Source: Tricholoma matsutake (taxonomy: Eukaryota > Basidiomycota > Agaricomycetes > Agaricales > Tricholomataceae). Taken from it: a stretch of DNA of 64,000 nt. The notes under the pieces were generated by a model, which saw nothing but the letters and a program-made list of their open reading frames with translations, was not told the DNA's origin and searched no databases. Positions 11,035 to 20,985 of the stretch are shown in pieces. Position 1 is the first letter of the stretch. Every line of letters starts with the position of its first letter. The stretch lies in contig AP026546.1 in the NCBI GenBank assembly GCA_026075535.2, positions 3,286,001 to 3,350,000 on the forward strand. The letters are read 5' to 3'. The translations under genes were made by a program, and so were the position numbers.

Positions 11035-14000
11035 ATGTCTTCAACTCTTGAAAAACTCGTTCAAACTTTTGACGGATCAAATTACATCTTATGGGCCGAC
11101 TCAATGAAGGCGTGGCTCAGGTCTCAGGGCCTCTGGCAAATAACTAGCGGGGCAGAGCAAAAACCGCCCCCGGCGCCTCCTTTGACAGCGACGAACGCTA
11201 TCTTGGTAGCGGACGCTAATGCCAAGCTCCAGACCTGGAGCAACAAAAATGACCAGGCTATTGGTAGCCTAGTGCTCCGCCTGGCCCCCTCCATTCGGCA
11301 GCGTGCCAACACAAAGGACACTGCTGAGGAGGTGTGGGTTCTAATTCGCACCGATTATGGTGTGGATGGCCCCTCCCAAGTCTTTTCGGACTTTAGGTCC
11401 GCAATAGCAATCAAGATCCCGGCTGCGAACCCTGCACCGGAGATTGCGAGAATGGCAGACAAATTTGAGCGCCTCATGGCTGCTAACGTCGCCATCCCCA
11501 AGCTAGTACAGGCGATGATTCTACTTGCTGCGATGCCGCGCGAGTACGACTCATTGTCTGCAACGGTCCTTAACACGACCGCCACTAGCGCCTTGACATT
11601 TAAACATGTCAAGGACTCCATTGTTGCTGAAGCCTCAAGGCGCACAGCAGTTGGAAAGCCCGCTGGCCAGCCTCAGGCCAACAAACTTTCCGCTGTTAAG
11701 CGCAAGGGGGGAAACCCCAAATGGCAGCCCAAAGAAGGGCAAAACAGCAATGGAGACTCGTCCCGAAAACGTGGACGACATGGGGACAGAAAGACTAAGG
11801 AGGAGAAGCCAAAGGAGAAACATACCCACCTTGCCTCCAACGCCTTTACCACCATAAATGGTAATGGCACCATCATACCGCCGATGCCGCTCATACAGCG
11901 CATCGAGTGACGCGAACACACTCCCACAAGGGATCCTCGCCGCCGACCGCCTGCACAGGCATACACGGGCGCGGCCTCCTCTTCTCGCTCGGTTTACACC
12001 GAATACCAGCAAGCTTGAGACACCCTCGAGCGCATGCAACTTCCGCGCAGCGCGAAAAACCTGCGACCGCTGGAAGAGCACCTTACGGTGCGAGAAGGTA
12101 AGAGAAGGAGGATAGAGCCAGAAACCGAGGCAACGATCGAGGAGGTAGAAGACGATACCGTCTCCCTTGGATCCGAACCTCCAGTAACTGACGAGGAAGT
12201 GTGGAAAGCCATCGACAAAATGCTCGTCGATGAACCCCTTGACACAGGGGCGTATGATGACAGGTCAGTCCTTTTCCCTGCCACAAGCACTAAGATTAAA
12301 ATTCCTATGAATACAGTGAACTTTTCATGTGAAATTTTACCGCTATTAAATGTATCATGGAATTATGTAGATCTTAATATATGTGCTATGTGTGCAAAGG
12401 GAGATTGTAAGAAAGGTGCCGACTGGATCATGGATTCAGGCGCATCAAAACACTTCACTGGTGAAATGAAAGATTTCGCTTCTTATGAGCCTTTACCGAG
12501 AAAGGACTCTACCTTGGTCCAAACGGCCACTGGTACTACTCATATAGTAGGAAAAGGAGCAGTCTTCATTAGACACCAGGTAGTATGTAATGGGAAGTCA
12601 GAGACGCGTGAAACGCGGCTATACCCCATCTACTACATACCCGACATTAATACTCGATTGATGTCAATGGGGGTCTTTTTACAAGATGGAAGTGATGTGC
12701 GTGGTTCCTCCGCATACATTTCATTCATTGAGCATGGAAACCCAATCATGCATTGTGTCCCTCTAAGGAGGAATGACACGATCTATTGGGCTCGGACTCA
12801 TATATTGAGCACCAAAAAGGTTAATGTCGCGACCATTTATGTCGCTGACTACTTGACTTGGCATAGGCGACTTGGACACCCATCCAAAGAGGCGCTAGGG
12901 AAAATGCCTAAAAGCACCATAAAATTCCCAAGGAATTTAATTATTCCTAAAGACAAAATTATATGTCCAGGGTGTGCAGAAGGGAAAATGACCTCAAAAT
13001 CTTTTCCCGAGTCAGACTCACGAGCTGACAAATCCTTTGAATTAATACATTCCGACCTAAAGGAACTCCCAGTACTATCGTACCACAAACATAAATACTT
13101 CATTGTATTTCTGGATGACAAAACGTCACATATTTGGGTCCAATGCCTTAGAAAGAAATCTGACGCTGCTGCAGTGATTAGACAATTTCAAGTGATGGCT
13201 AAGACCCAATATGGCGCTACAATCAAGTGCTGGCGTGTCGATCCAGGGGGGGAGTTCAAGGATCATGAGCTACAAAAACAGCTCAAGGATTTAGGCATCA
13301 AAATAGAGATGTCTGCACCCCACGTTCATCAACAGAACAGGCGCGCAGAGCGCACCATAAGGACAATAATGGAAAAGTCGCAAACCCTGCGATTCACCGC
13401 TTGTCTACCACAATCATGGTGGGAATTTTGCATAGAACATGCAACACATTTATACAACCGAACCCCAATAAGGTGCCTGAAATGGCTGACACCTTTTGAG
13501 GACCTGACAAAGGTCCGCCCAGATCTAAACAATCTGAAGGTCTTCGGTTGCGGTGCTTATGTCTATCTACCAAAGGAAAAACGTCCAACAACATTGTCTC
13601 CTCGATCGGAGTTAATGACGTACCTTGGAGTAGAAGATGGCATTAAAGCATATTGTTTCATGCGACGAAACAGCGCAATATTCATTGGTGCTACGGCACT
13701 ATTTGATGAAACGATGTTCCCATGCTGTCCCGGAGCTAAAACTCCTGCCAAGACAGACCTTGGTGATTTTCCACCAGAACCAGAAGATGACGACCACTCA
13801 TCTGGAATGGATGGCGATGACCCTATACCGCCACAAAATCCGCCCCTTCCTCCATCATCAGAAGATGATGATGATGATTTACCAAGCGAGCAAAAGGCGC
13901 ATGACGATGTGACTAACGCTCCTCCTCCACCGCCTCCAGTTAGCACTGAGGACTTTCGTCCAAGACGTGAAGATCAACAGGAATGGCAGCAATTTCCCCG

Positions 14001-15900
14001 TCGATCAGGCAGGCAGAGGAAAATCCCAAACCGTCCCGGCAATACCTATGGAGAACAGCGACTCCCCTCTGACATAGAGAGAGACATTGCGCGTGATCGA
14101 TATTGGAAGAAGTCTGTGGGTCAAGATTTGGATCATAACCGAACACGACCACGACCTCAACAGCAAGAACCGGTTACTGGACCGAGTTCGACACCTCATG
14201 AGAGTGTGCCCGATTCCAATAATCAAGAACATGATTACCCAATGGGGGAACCGGACGAAGCAGGTTATATTAAAAAGATAACCAAGGAAGGTGGAGATGA
14301 GCTTATCCGCTGGCTGTTGTCAAAAGCAGTCACACCATCAAGCGGAAAAAGCCTAGTTCCAAACCAATTTCGCAATATTGCGCGCCTACCCCGGCAGCAG
14401 CAACTTGAGTGGAAACAGGCTTGTCGTGAAGAGTTAGAGGCTCTTCGCAAGCGACAAGTCTATGACATCGTCGATCTTCCACATGATTGAAAAACGATCA
14501 AAAATAGATGGGTTTTCTCCGTGAAATCGGACAGAAGAAAACGAGCCAGACTCGTGGCCAAAGGCTTTTCACAAGTCGAAGGCGTTGACTTTGATGAGAT
14601 TTTCTCACCAGTAGTCCGCTACGAGACCGTACGCCTCATGTTTGCCCTTGCATCTCTAGAAGGCATGTATATGACCGGTCTAGATGTAAAAACCGCATTT
14701 TTATACGGCAAACTTGATGAGGAGATCTATATGGATCAACCCGAGGGTTTCAAACTCGAGGGTAAAGAGCGCAAAGTAATGCGCTTACGCCGAGCATTGT
14801 ATGGCCTTAAACAGGCTTCACTAGCATGGTGGAAAGAGCTAGAGGCATTTATGCGCACCATTGGGTTCGTGCGCGCCAGCTCTGATGCCGGCATCTTCAT
14901 ACACAAGGATCCTAAGACAGGCAGCATCGTTATTGCGCTAGTCTATGTTGATGATGGCTTGTTCATGGGCAAGAACAAGAAACTTGTGGATGAAAAGAAG
15001 AATGCTTGCCTGAAGCATTGGGAGTGCCGTAGTACTGAAAAAGTCATGGAATTCTTAGGCATGTGCGTCACCCAGACCGCTGCAAAAGTCAAACTCGATC
15101 AAACAGAATATCTCGCCAAAGTGCTTGAGAGGTTCGAGATGACAAATGCCAAGATTGCCCCCACTCCGCTCCCGACTGGCTACAAACCATCGGAGAACAC
15201 AGCGACGCCAAACGCGGCGCTTAGATCAAAATATCAGTCTGTGATCGGATCTTTATTGTATCTGATGCTCGGAACGCGACCTGATATCGCTTACGCGGTA
15301 ATCAAGATGTCGCAATTCTCGGCTAATCCTAGCCAAGAACATCTAGACAAAGCAATGTACATAATGCGCTATCTGGTGGGAACCCAGAAGTACAGTATGG
15401 TCTATGATGGAGAGAAATCCGAGGGGCTACAGGCCTTCACAGATTCTGATTGGGCAGCTGACACAGTCAAGCGCCGATCTACAACGGGTTACTTTGCTAC
15501 TCTGGCGAGTGGCATTGTGTGCTGGCAGTCCCGTTTACAAAAAACTGTAGCACTGTCATCCACAGAAGCCGAATACATGGCTCTCTCCGACACTTGTCGG
15601 CAGATAGTGTGGATAGAGTCCTTATTCCAGGAACTTGGATATACACTGAAGCGCGTACCAATCTGCGCTGATAATCAAGGATCCATCTTTATTGGATCAA
15701 ATCCAGTTCAGGAAAGAAGGACCAAACATATAGACATTCGCTACCACTACACCCGCGAATGCATAGAAAATGACAAAGTCACAGTCGTTTTCATTCCTGG
15801 AAGTGATAATCCGGCTGACATGTTCACAAAGAACCTTGGCGCCATCCTATTCAGGAAATTTAGAGACTCTCTCGGAATTACTTTCGAGATTCAAACTTAG
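11035..15900 (+). pseudogene. Copia-1 gag-pol polyprotein, one frame with three TGA stops
   Basis: A single 1,622-codon frame from ATG 11035 to TAG 15900, interrupted by TGA at 11908, 12016 and 14488. Gag (about residues 1-290) has the FDGSNYILWADSMKAWL start common in Copia gag, then a basic tail in place of a CCHC knuckle. Aspartic protease: DSGAS at 12433-12447. Gag-pre-integrase: TWHRRLGH. Integrase: HSDLKE, WRVDPGGEFK and AERTIRT supply D, D and E; NGGE is changed to PGGE. RT: LDVKTAFLYG and YVDD (14944-14955). RNase H: TDSDWA, STEAEY, DNQGS, ends in PADMFTK. All catalytic Asp residues of RT are kept, so the TGA codons are the main lesions. Each fits a CGA to TGA change. Confidence 0.9.
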
Positions 15901-15932
15901 CTGCTTAGAGTGCTGTACAGTTTGAGGGGGGG

Positions 15933-16204
15933 TGTTGAAATTAATCCCTGATGCATGCTGTATACATGAGGCGATACATGCAGCATACGCATGTTACTGC
16001 GCTTACTGCGCATACATGCGGTAAACACATTCCCGAGTCATGTGACATCCTTAATATTATGTATATAAGGAGAACCTGTACCGTAGTAGGAATACAGTGT
16101 TCTTACCTCTGCTAACCCTAGCTGTAAGTCTAACTAAACCCCAGGTAGGTTGTAAGGAACGTGTTGTCTCTTCCCCTGTGCAGCGTATATAGTCTGCTCC
16201 AACA
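15933..16204 (+). repeat. 3' LTR of Copia-1
   Basis: 272 bp, preceded by the G-rich tract TTGAGGGGGGG. Matches the 5' LTR with one difference. Confidence 0.95.
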
Positions 16205-16209
16205 GTTGT

Positions 16210-16249
16210 GACTTGGTGCCATAAGGCCTTTCCAATTGCAGCCTCCTGG
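16210..16249 (-). pseudogene. Helitron helicase splinter between two insertions
   Basis: Forty base pairs left between the Copia target duplication and the 2.0-kb element. On the minus strand they encode AAIGKALWHQVTT, the piece missing between the two larger helicase fragments, in the right frame. Its survival fixes the nesting: both elements entered an already existing helicase gene. Confidence 0.85.
16242..16249. repeat. Target-site duplication, left copy (2.0-kb TIR element)
   Basis: CCTCCTGG, repeated at 18277-18284. Eight bases is the size reported for hAT and KDZ (Kyakuja-Dileera-Zisupton) transposons. Removing the element and one copy restores the helicase frame. Confidence 0.9.
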
Positions 16250-16512
16250 GAGGTCTTTACACTCCCCCACCTTTCCCGTTGGACTCTGACTGGAGTCCAC
16301 TGGGACTGGTCACCAGCCAACTGCCTGCAAAGTTGCCAGTCCAGTCCCAGTCCAGTCCGACTGGACTCCAAGTGGAATCCACTCAAACACCGGATTCCAC
16401 TTGGACTGGTCCAGTGGAGTCCAGTTGGAGTCTGGTTGGAGTCTGGTTGAATTCTGGTTGGAGTCCAGTTGGATTCCAGTTGGATTCCAGTTGGATTCCG
16501 CTCAAAAAGTGT

Positions 16513-16597
16513 GTAAGAAAAGGAATCAAACCCAGATCCCTGTTGGTTGCTTATGTAATCATAACACACAATATAACCATTACACCACAGTACCTTG
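16513..16597 (-). other. tRNA-like sequence (A and B box), outward facing
   Basis: On the minus strand, GTGGTGTAATGGTTAT resembles a pol III A box and GGGTTTGATTCC a B box, about 55 bp apart. The arms do not form a convincing cloverleaf, so this is read as tRNA-derived and not as a working tRNA gene. It mirrors the plus-strand copy at the other end of the element. Confidence 0.5.
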
Positions 16598-16830
16598 TTT
16601 AAGGTATCATCTACTTGTGCTAGGTACTGTGTGCGGCTGTGTATGACAAAGCATATAGCCGCGTCATCAAATGTGCCAGCTCATCACTCACCACCACCAC
16701 CACCACCATTGATGGCCACCTCCCTCCCTCCTCTCTCTACCACCACCACTGCATGGACACCCACCGCCACCGCTCCCATGCCCAATCTGCCATCACCACC
16801 ACCCGCAAATGAGCCCAATGGATGGAATGC

Positions 16831-17280
16831 GGGCCCAAACGACGCAGATCACGTCGTTTGGGCCCTACATAAGTTTTTTTTTGTTTGCTTTTTGTTTTTA
16901 TAAACTAATCAACCTGTTTTTTTAGCTTTCTAGGTTATAATCTACTGGCAGCAATGCCACCACTCGCAAATGAGCCAACACGGGCCCAAACGATGCAATC
17001 TGCATCGTTTGGGCCTTATGTAAGTTTTTTTCGCTTGGTTTTTGTTTTTATCAACTAACTAACTCGTTTTTTTAGTTTTCTAGGTTATAATCTACTAGTA
17101 ATGACACCACCACTCACAAACAAGCCAACACAGGCCCAAACGATGCAGATCGCGTCATTTGGGCCCTATGTAAGTTTTTTTCACTTGGTTTTTGTTTTTA
17201 TCAACTAACTAACTTGTTTTTTTAGTTTTCTAGGTTATAATCTACTAGTAACGACACCACCACCCACAAACGAGCCAACA
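16831..17280 (+). repeat. Three 150-bp tandem units with palindrome and intron-like module
   Basis: Units start at 16831, 16982 and 17132. Each opens with a palindrome of the form GGGCCCAAACGA...TCGTTTGGGCC, then GTAAGT-T-rich-CTAAC-TTTTTTTAG, then TTCTAGGTTATAATCTACT. In units 2 and 3 the module spans 17020-17075 and 17170-17225 (56 nt each) with consensus donor, branch site and acceptor. In unit 1 the donor is ATAAGT, so it is lost. Confidence 0.85.
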
Positions 17281-17296
17281 CACCCACCCCACGCCT

Positions 17297-17540
17297 GCGA
17301 GCCCCTGCTTGTAGGGTGGATCGTGAGTGTGTGCAGTTGACGATGATGCCTACCAGCACCCCCCAAAGCCGACAACACACCCACCCCACGCCTGTGAGCC
17401 TCTGCTCACAGGGTGGATGGGTGGTGAGAGCCCATGCCAACAAGCAGCTGCTCATCAGGTGGATGGTGGGCACACCAGGGATAAGATGACCACGGCACCC
17501 ATCCCCATGCCTATGAGCAACTGCTCATAGGGTGGATGAC
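17297..17540 (+). repeat. Cluster of GAGCA-TGCTC hairpins
   Basis: Four copies of a 30-40 bp word (about 17297, 17393, 17446, 17505) of the type TATGAGCAACTGCTCATAG followed by GGTGGAT. The best copy (17505-17537) is a near-perfect stem. The same word recurs at 35.4, 49.1-49.95 and 63.95 kb. Confidence 0.75.
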
Positions 17541-17619
17541 GGGTGCGGCTTGCTATGGCGACGGATGTGTGCAAGGAGGGGTGGGCGACAACACCCACTC
17601 CAGACCGCATCCCCCAACC

Positions 17620-17870
17620 CCCCCTCCCCCGCATTTTGCATGGGGAGGGGTCTTTATTATTTTTGATTTATCTCTGCCCCCCCCTCGCACCGAATACAAG
17701 GGGTATATATATTGTAGTACTTACGAATCCCCCCCTCGCACCGAATGCGAGGGGTTTAGTTTTTTATGTACATAGTAATAATCCCCCCCCTCTCGCATCT
17801 TGCAAGAGGGGTTTTTTTTGTTTATTATTATATTATACCCACTCCCTCGTGTCCTACACGAGGGATGTGG
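17620..17870 (+). repeat. Array of CCCCTCGCA hairpins
   Basis: About five stem-loops spaced 50-60 bp, each a C-rich arm, a short loop and the complementary GAGGGG arm, for example CCCCTCGCACCGAATGCGAG at about 17732. The spacers are T-rich. Similar arrays lie at 36449-36587 and 63668-63919. Confidence 0.7.
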
Positions 17871-17967
17871 TTAATTAAAATTTTTTGATCTTAATTGTTT
17901 GAAAAATGCCTCCTTGAAGAACATGAAAAGTTGAGTCATAAATAAACCTTATACTGATCCCCAGTAA

Positions 17968-18059
17968 ATCTCCTGTGGCTCAAGTGGTTGAGCACACTTG
18001 TTTGGTTTGTCATGTGATTCCTTATGGTGAGGTCTTGAGTTCAATTCCTGCAGTACACA
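17968..18059 (+). other. tRNA-like sequence (A and B box), right end of the 2.0-kb element
   Basis: TGGCTCAAGTGGTTGAGC fits an A box and GAGTTCAATTCC a B box, about 60 bp apart. A close relative occurs at 36698-36786. A tRNA-derived segment and not a functional tRNA: the acceptor and anticodon arms do not pair well. Confidence 0.55.
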
Positions 18060-18276
18060 AATTTATTTTGCAGGTACTTTATGAAATTCACCAAGTCTGA
18101 AGTCCTTTGAGCTCATATCTAATTGACTTATCATTTGGTTGCACTTGGACTCCAGTTGGACTCCAGTTGGACTCCAATGGGGGATTGAACTCTACATGAC
18201 TTAGTGTAGTTCAATTGGACTCCACTTGGACTCCACTTGGACTCCACTAGGACAGGTGGGGGACTGTAAAGTACTG

Positions 18277-19090
18277 CCTCCTGGTCACAAAGTGATGTGG
18301 CCTTCATTCTGACAGAGCGACTGTACAAGGAAGTGTGTTCATGCCCGACAACAGGAGGTAGCTGCACAAAGTCTCCTGCAAAAATGAAGTTCAAACCATC
18401 AAACGGAGCATCAAGATTGTTCATGACATGAGCCAGCCTCGCGCTTATGAGATACATATTGTGACATGAGAGCATGGAAACCTCATCAAGGAACACGTAA
18501 TGTACACCTTCTAGTCTTTCCTTGACCTGTGCTAACTGGACCCCAGATATCCATTTGCCATTGGAGTTGAGCCCAAACACTGAGTGATAGGTCGAACCCT
18601 GTAAAAGAGCAGTGGTGCTTCCAGTCGGAGCAACAATGATGAAATGGTGAGATTTGTTTCTTTGTTTAAAGAACTCAACAAGCGCTTTCAATACCTGTGT
18701 CTTTCCAGTGCCTGCCATTCCGGCAATATTCATCTTCAATTGATCTGCATCAGTACTACATGTGTGATTGGCTACAATGCGAAATGTGTGATCCTGTTCT
18801 TGATTTAATTGAAACTGGTTGGAAATGGCATCAGTGGTCTGCTGCCACTCTTGAGAATGAAATGAACGGGTCATGTAAGATTTATCAACAACATGCACAT
18901 CATTTGGGACAAATTGGGTTGGACAACCCGGTGCAGCTCCAGAATCAATGTTGGCAGGTAAGTAGCATGCTCTTTCTTCCAGAATTTCTGCATGCTTCTT
19001 CATCACCACAGCCCTCCACTGAGCAGGGGATTGTGGTTTGATAGGGTCAGGAGAAAGGTTCAAAGTAAGTCTGCATTCTGATTCGTCCAT
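18277..19090 (-). pseudogene. Helitron PIF1-type helicase, N-terminal (ATPase) half
   Basis: A 319-codon frame whose C-terminal end (past about 18285) reads into the inserted 2.0-kb element. It contains Walker A GMAGTGKTQ (about 18690-18725), VAPTGSTTALLQG (motif Ia), FLDEVSML (Walker B, about 18470-18495) and AGDFVQLPPV (motif III). These mark the first RecA-like domain of the PIF1 family, used by Helitrons for 5'-3' unwinding. It is preceded by the Rep part with a frame change near 19080. The end CDQEA abuts the insertion. Confidence 0.9.
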
Positions 19091-20985
19091 CCAAGTGATA
19101 CAAGCATTCTTCTTATATCTGTCATCAGTCCTGTACGTGCCCGTTGACTCTTGCCCATGATTGAAGATACCAAATGTTCATCTAATGTGGTCAGTATATT
19201 TATAGCATTGTCAATAACCATTTGATCTAAATCATCGAAGACCTGTGTGCCCACTTCAGCCCAACTTGGCATCGCTGTAGTGCCTTTCTTCATTTGAGCA
19301 TGAAAGTCATCTTGGGCATCTAAGCATTCATAGCGGATGTTCATGTTTTTCAATACTTCAACTTGTCGCACTGAAAAACTATGGGACAGGAAAGTTTCAT
19401 CCCAGGAATCAGAATCACTCTGTAGGTCCAAACCAGATCTCCACGGCTTGAACAACGTTAACATGGCAGAACAATAGTATTCATGATCACCCTGATCATG
19501 ACTTGGCAAAGTGTTACTGACAAAATTTGGTATGCATGCAGTTTTCAAGTAATGTACCCCATACGTTTCTGCAAGTGGATGTTCACTTAAGAACGGTAGT
19601 AGCCTAGACTTTGGCATTTCAGTTGTTATGTTGTTGTCAAGACAACCTTGCATCCTCCCTGACAGAAGATCTATTGTGCTCATCAGGATTGGTGTTAGGT
19701 TTGGCATGATCTTTTTTTGCTTTTGTGGTGGGTAACTTTTCATGGTGGCATGTAGAAATCCAGTCATATAGACACATAGAGTGAAATTGAGCTGGACAGT
19801 ACACATAATCGTGAACAGGTGAAAACCCTATGATGCATCCATTACACTTAAATATGGTCAACTTTTCAGGGTATTCTCCATTTTTGTGGTCGGGGTCTGT
19901 AACGTTGGACGTCTGGGGGCCATTTGATATGTCTGAATGCCCTTCATTTTGTTTTGTATGCTCACCACCAATATTGGGGCATTTCGGCAAGTGGGAAGGT
20001 GTTCGCTCCCATGACTTTCTCGCCTCTCTTACAAATGACTGCCAGTAGAATGGAACAAAATCAAAATTTGTGTAGTGGTCAGGATTGCCTAAAAGGTACA
20101 TGCAAGCCATCGGAGAACCTATCTCCAACTTTGCACTGAGTGAGTTGACAATTTTCGTCATTATTTTGTGTGCTTTATCTTTGCAACTATCAGAACCACC
20201 AATGATGTCTGAGTGTTTCCCAAACATAGAATGGATGATTTCGAAGATAACATGTGTCTTAAGAGCAGGTTTGGTTACATAGTTTGAAACATATAAAAGG
20301 ACACCCTTGATTGCTGTTCCCGAGTGGAGGCTCGTGATGTCTGTGTTACATCTGAGAATGTAAGTTACTAGATATGCGAATGTATTCAACCATGATTCCC
20401 CTTTTTTTATATCAATAGTGCCAGTGTCCATGTCAACCTCAGTTCAGCTAAATAATGGTCTAGGAAATTGAGCTTTACATTTGCCCCAGATGTTGTCAAG
20501 ACAGCCCTTGTAAGGACGTGCCTTGTTTTGTGAGCGGACATTTGTGGATGTTAGACTTTAGCAGTAGGTCATTGACTGTAGCTCAAAACCTTGACCACCA
20601 AGATTCCACCAACACGCACCCATTGCAACTGTTGCTGGGCATATCATGGCAGATTGATGGAGGGGGTTCTGGCAAAGTCTCAGTTGGGTCACGGTAATTA
20701 GCATGTTGCGAAGTGGCATGAATGTCCTCCTCAACATCTGCCCTATCTTTTAATAGGAAGTCCCCAGCATGTGCACTTTCTAGGTACTCCACAAATCTTA
20801 GTCAAAAATCAGAATCTGGGTCAAGTATTTTGGAATGGATCTCATCTGGAGTGTGACTGCCTTGAATCCACAGCAGCATGTGAAGGTGCAGGGTCAGGCG
20901 GCCTTGCTGTTCTACAGTTCCATAATAACCAGACGTCTCACCATACAAACCATGGTGATCCATACCAGCCACTGTAACATGACGT
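19060..20985 (-). pseudogene. Helitron Rep (HUH nuclease) domain and linker
   Basis: On the minus strand, text from about 20985 reads GLYGETSGYYG, then GRLTLHLHMLLW, whose HLH codons at 20880-20888 are the HUH metal-binding motif of rolling-circle replication initiators. Further on come KARPYKGCLDN, DIKKGESWLNTF and the tyrosine region LLYVSNYVTK. The frame at 20431-19637 and an overlapping one at 19806-19060 (LSEHPLAETYG, DQGDHEYYCSAMLTLFKPW) form the linker to the helicase and need a frame change near 19.7 kb. Upstream of 20985 the frame is closed by clustered stops, so the N-terminus is missing or degenerate. Confidence 0.8.

Larger units (their letters stand above)
10514..16204 (+). mobile_element. 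Ty1/Copia LTR retrotransposon Copia-1 (young)
   Basis: A complete 5,691-bp Copia element on the plus strand: 272-bp LTRs (10514-10785 and 15933-16204), 5-bp target duplications, a primer binding site, one long gag-pol frame and a G-rich polypurine tract before the 3' LTR (about 15924-15932). The LTRs differ at one position only (T at 10600, C at 16019), so the insertion is recent. Three in-frame TGA codons nevertheless interrupt the polyprotein. The order PR-IN-RT-RH is that of Copia. It sits in the helicase gene of the Helitron. Confidence 0.95.
16250..18276. mobile_element. 2.0-kb non-autonomous element with KDZ-type ends and hairpin arrays
   Basis: Left end GAGGTCTTTACACTCCCCC; the right end, read on the minus strand, is CAGTACTTTACAGTCCCCC. 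These match the two unlike ends of the 5.9-kb KDZ element (38110-44001), and the duplication is also 8 bp. No transposase frame is present. Inside, in order: GGAGTCC-type subterminal repeats (16270-16500), a tRNA-like sequence on minus (about 16513-16597), three 150-bp tandem units with palindromes and intron-like modules (16831-17280), GAGCA/TGCTC hairpins (17297-17540), CCCCTCGC hairpins (17620-17870), a tRNA-like sequence on plus (17968-18059) and more GGACTCC repeats to the right end. Mobilisation by the KDZ transposase is inferred from the shared ends. Confidence 0.85.
8022..20985 (-). mobile_element. Helitron, minus strand, interrupted by two later insertions
   Basis: A rolling-circle transposon read from about 20985 down to 8022. 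It has a Helitron-like N domain with an HUH Rep motif, a PIF1-family helicase, a ubiquitin-protease-like domain and a cysteine-rich tail. Taking out the Copia element (10514-16204) and the 2.0-kb TIR element (16250-18276), each with one copy of its target duplication, rejoins the helicase: the 18.3-kb part ends CDQEA, a 40-bp splinter supplies AIGKALWHQVTT, and the 10.5-kb part resumes VVILHQNM. The TC and CTRR ends were not found. Many in-frame TGA codons show it is dead. Confidence 0.85.

Noticed and set aside
9191..14490. Recoding of TGA (alternative code, selenocysteine) to explain the many in-frame TGA codons
   Set aside because: The lost residue is Arg in the families I recognise, and CpG decay is also seen in LTRs and at catalytic Asp codons. 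Deamination explains all three; recoding explains only the stops.
16831..17870. Regularly spaced palindromic repeats that resemble a CRISPR array
   Set aside because: The spacers are themselves repeated, the units carry eukaryotic splice signals, and the surroundings are fungal transposons. No cas-like gene is present.
17968..18059. Functional tRNA gene
   Set aside because: A and B boxes are recognisable but the acceptor and anticodon stems do not pair, and the copy at 36698 is changed in the B box. Read as tRNA-derived.
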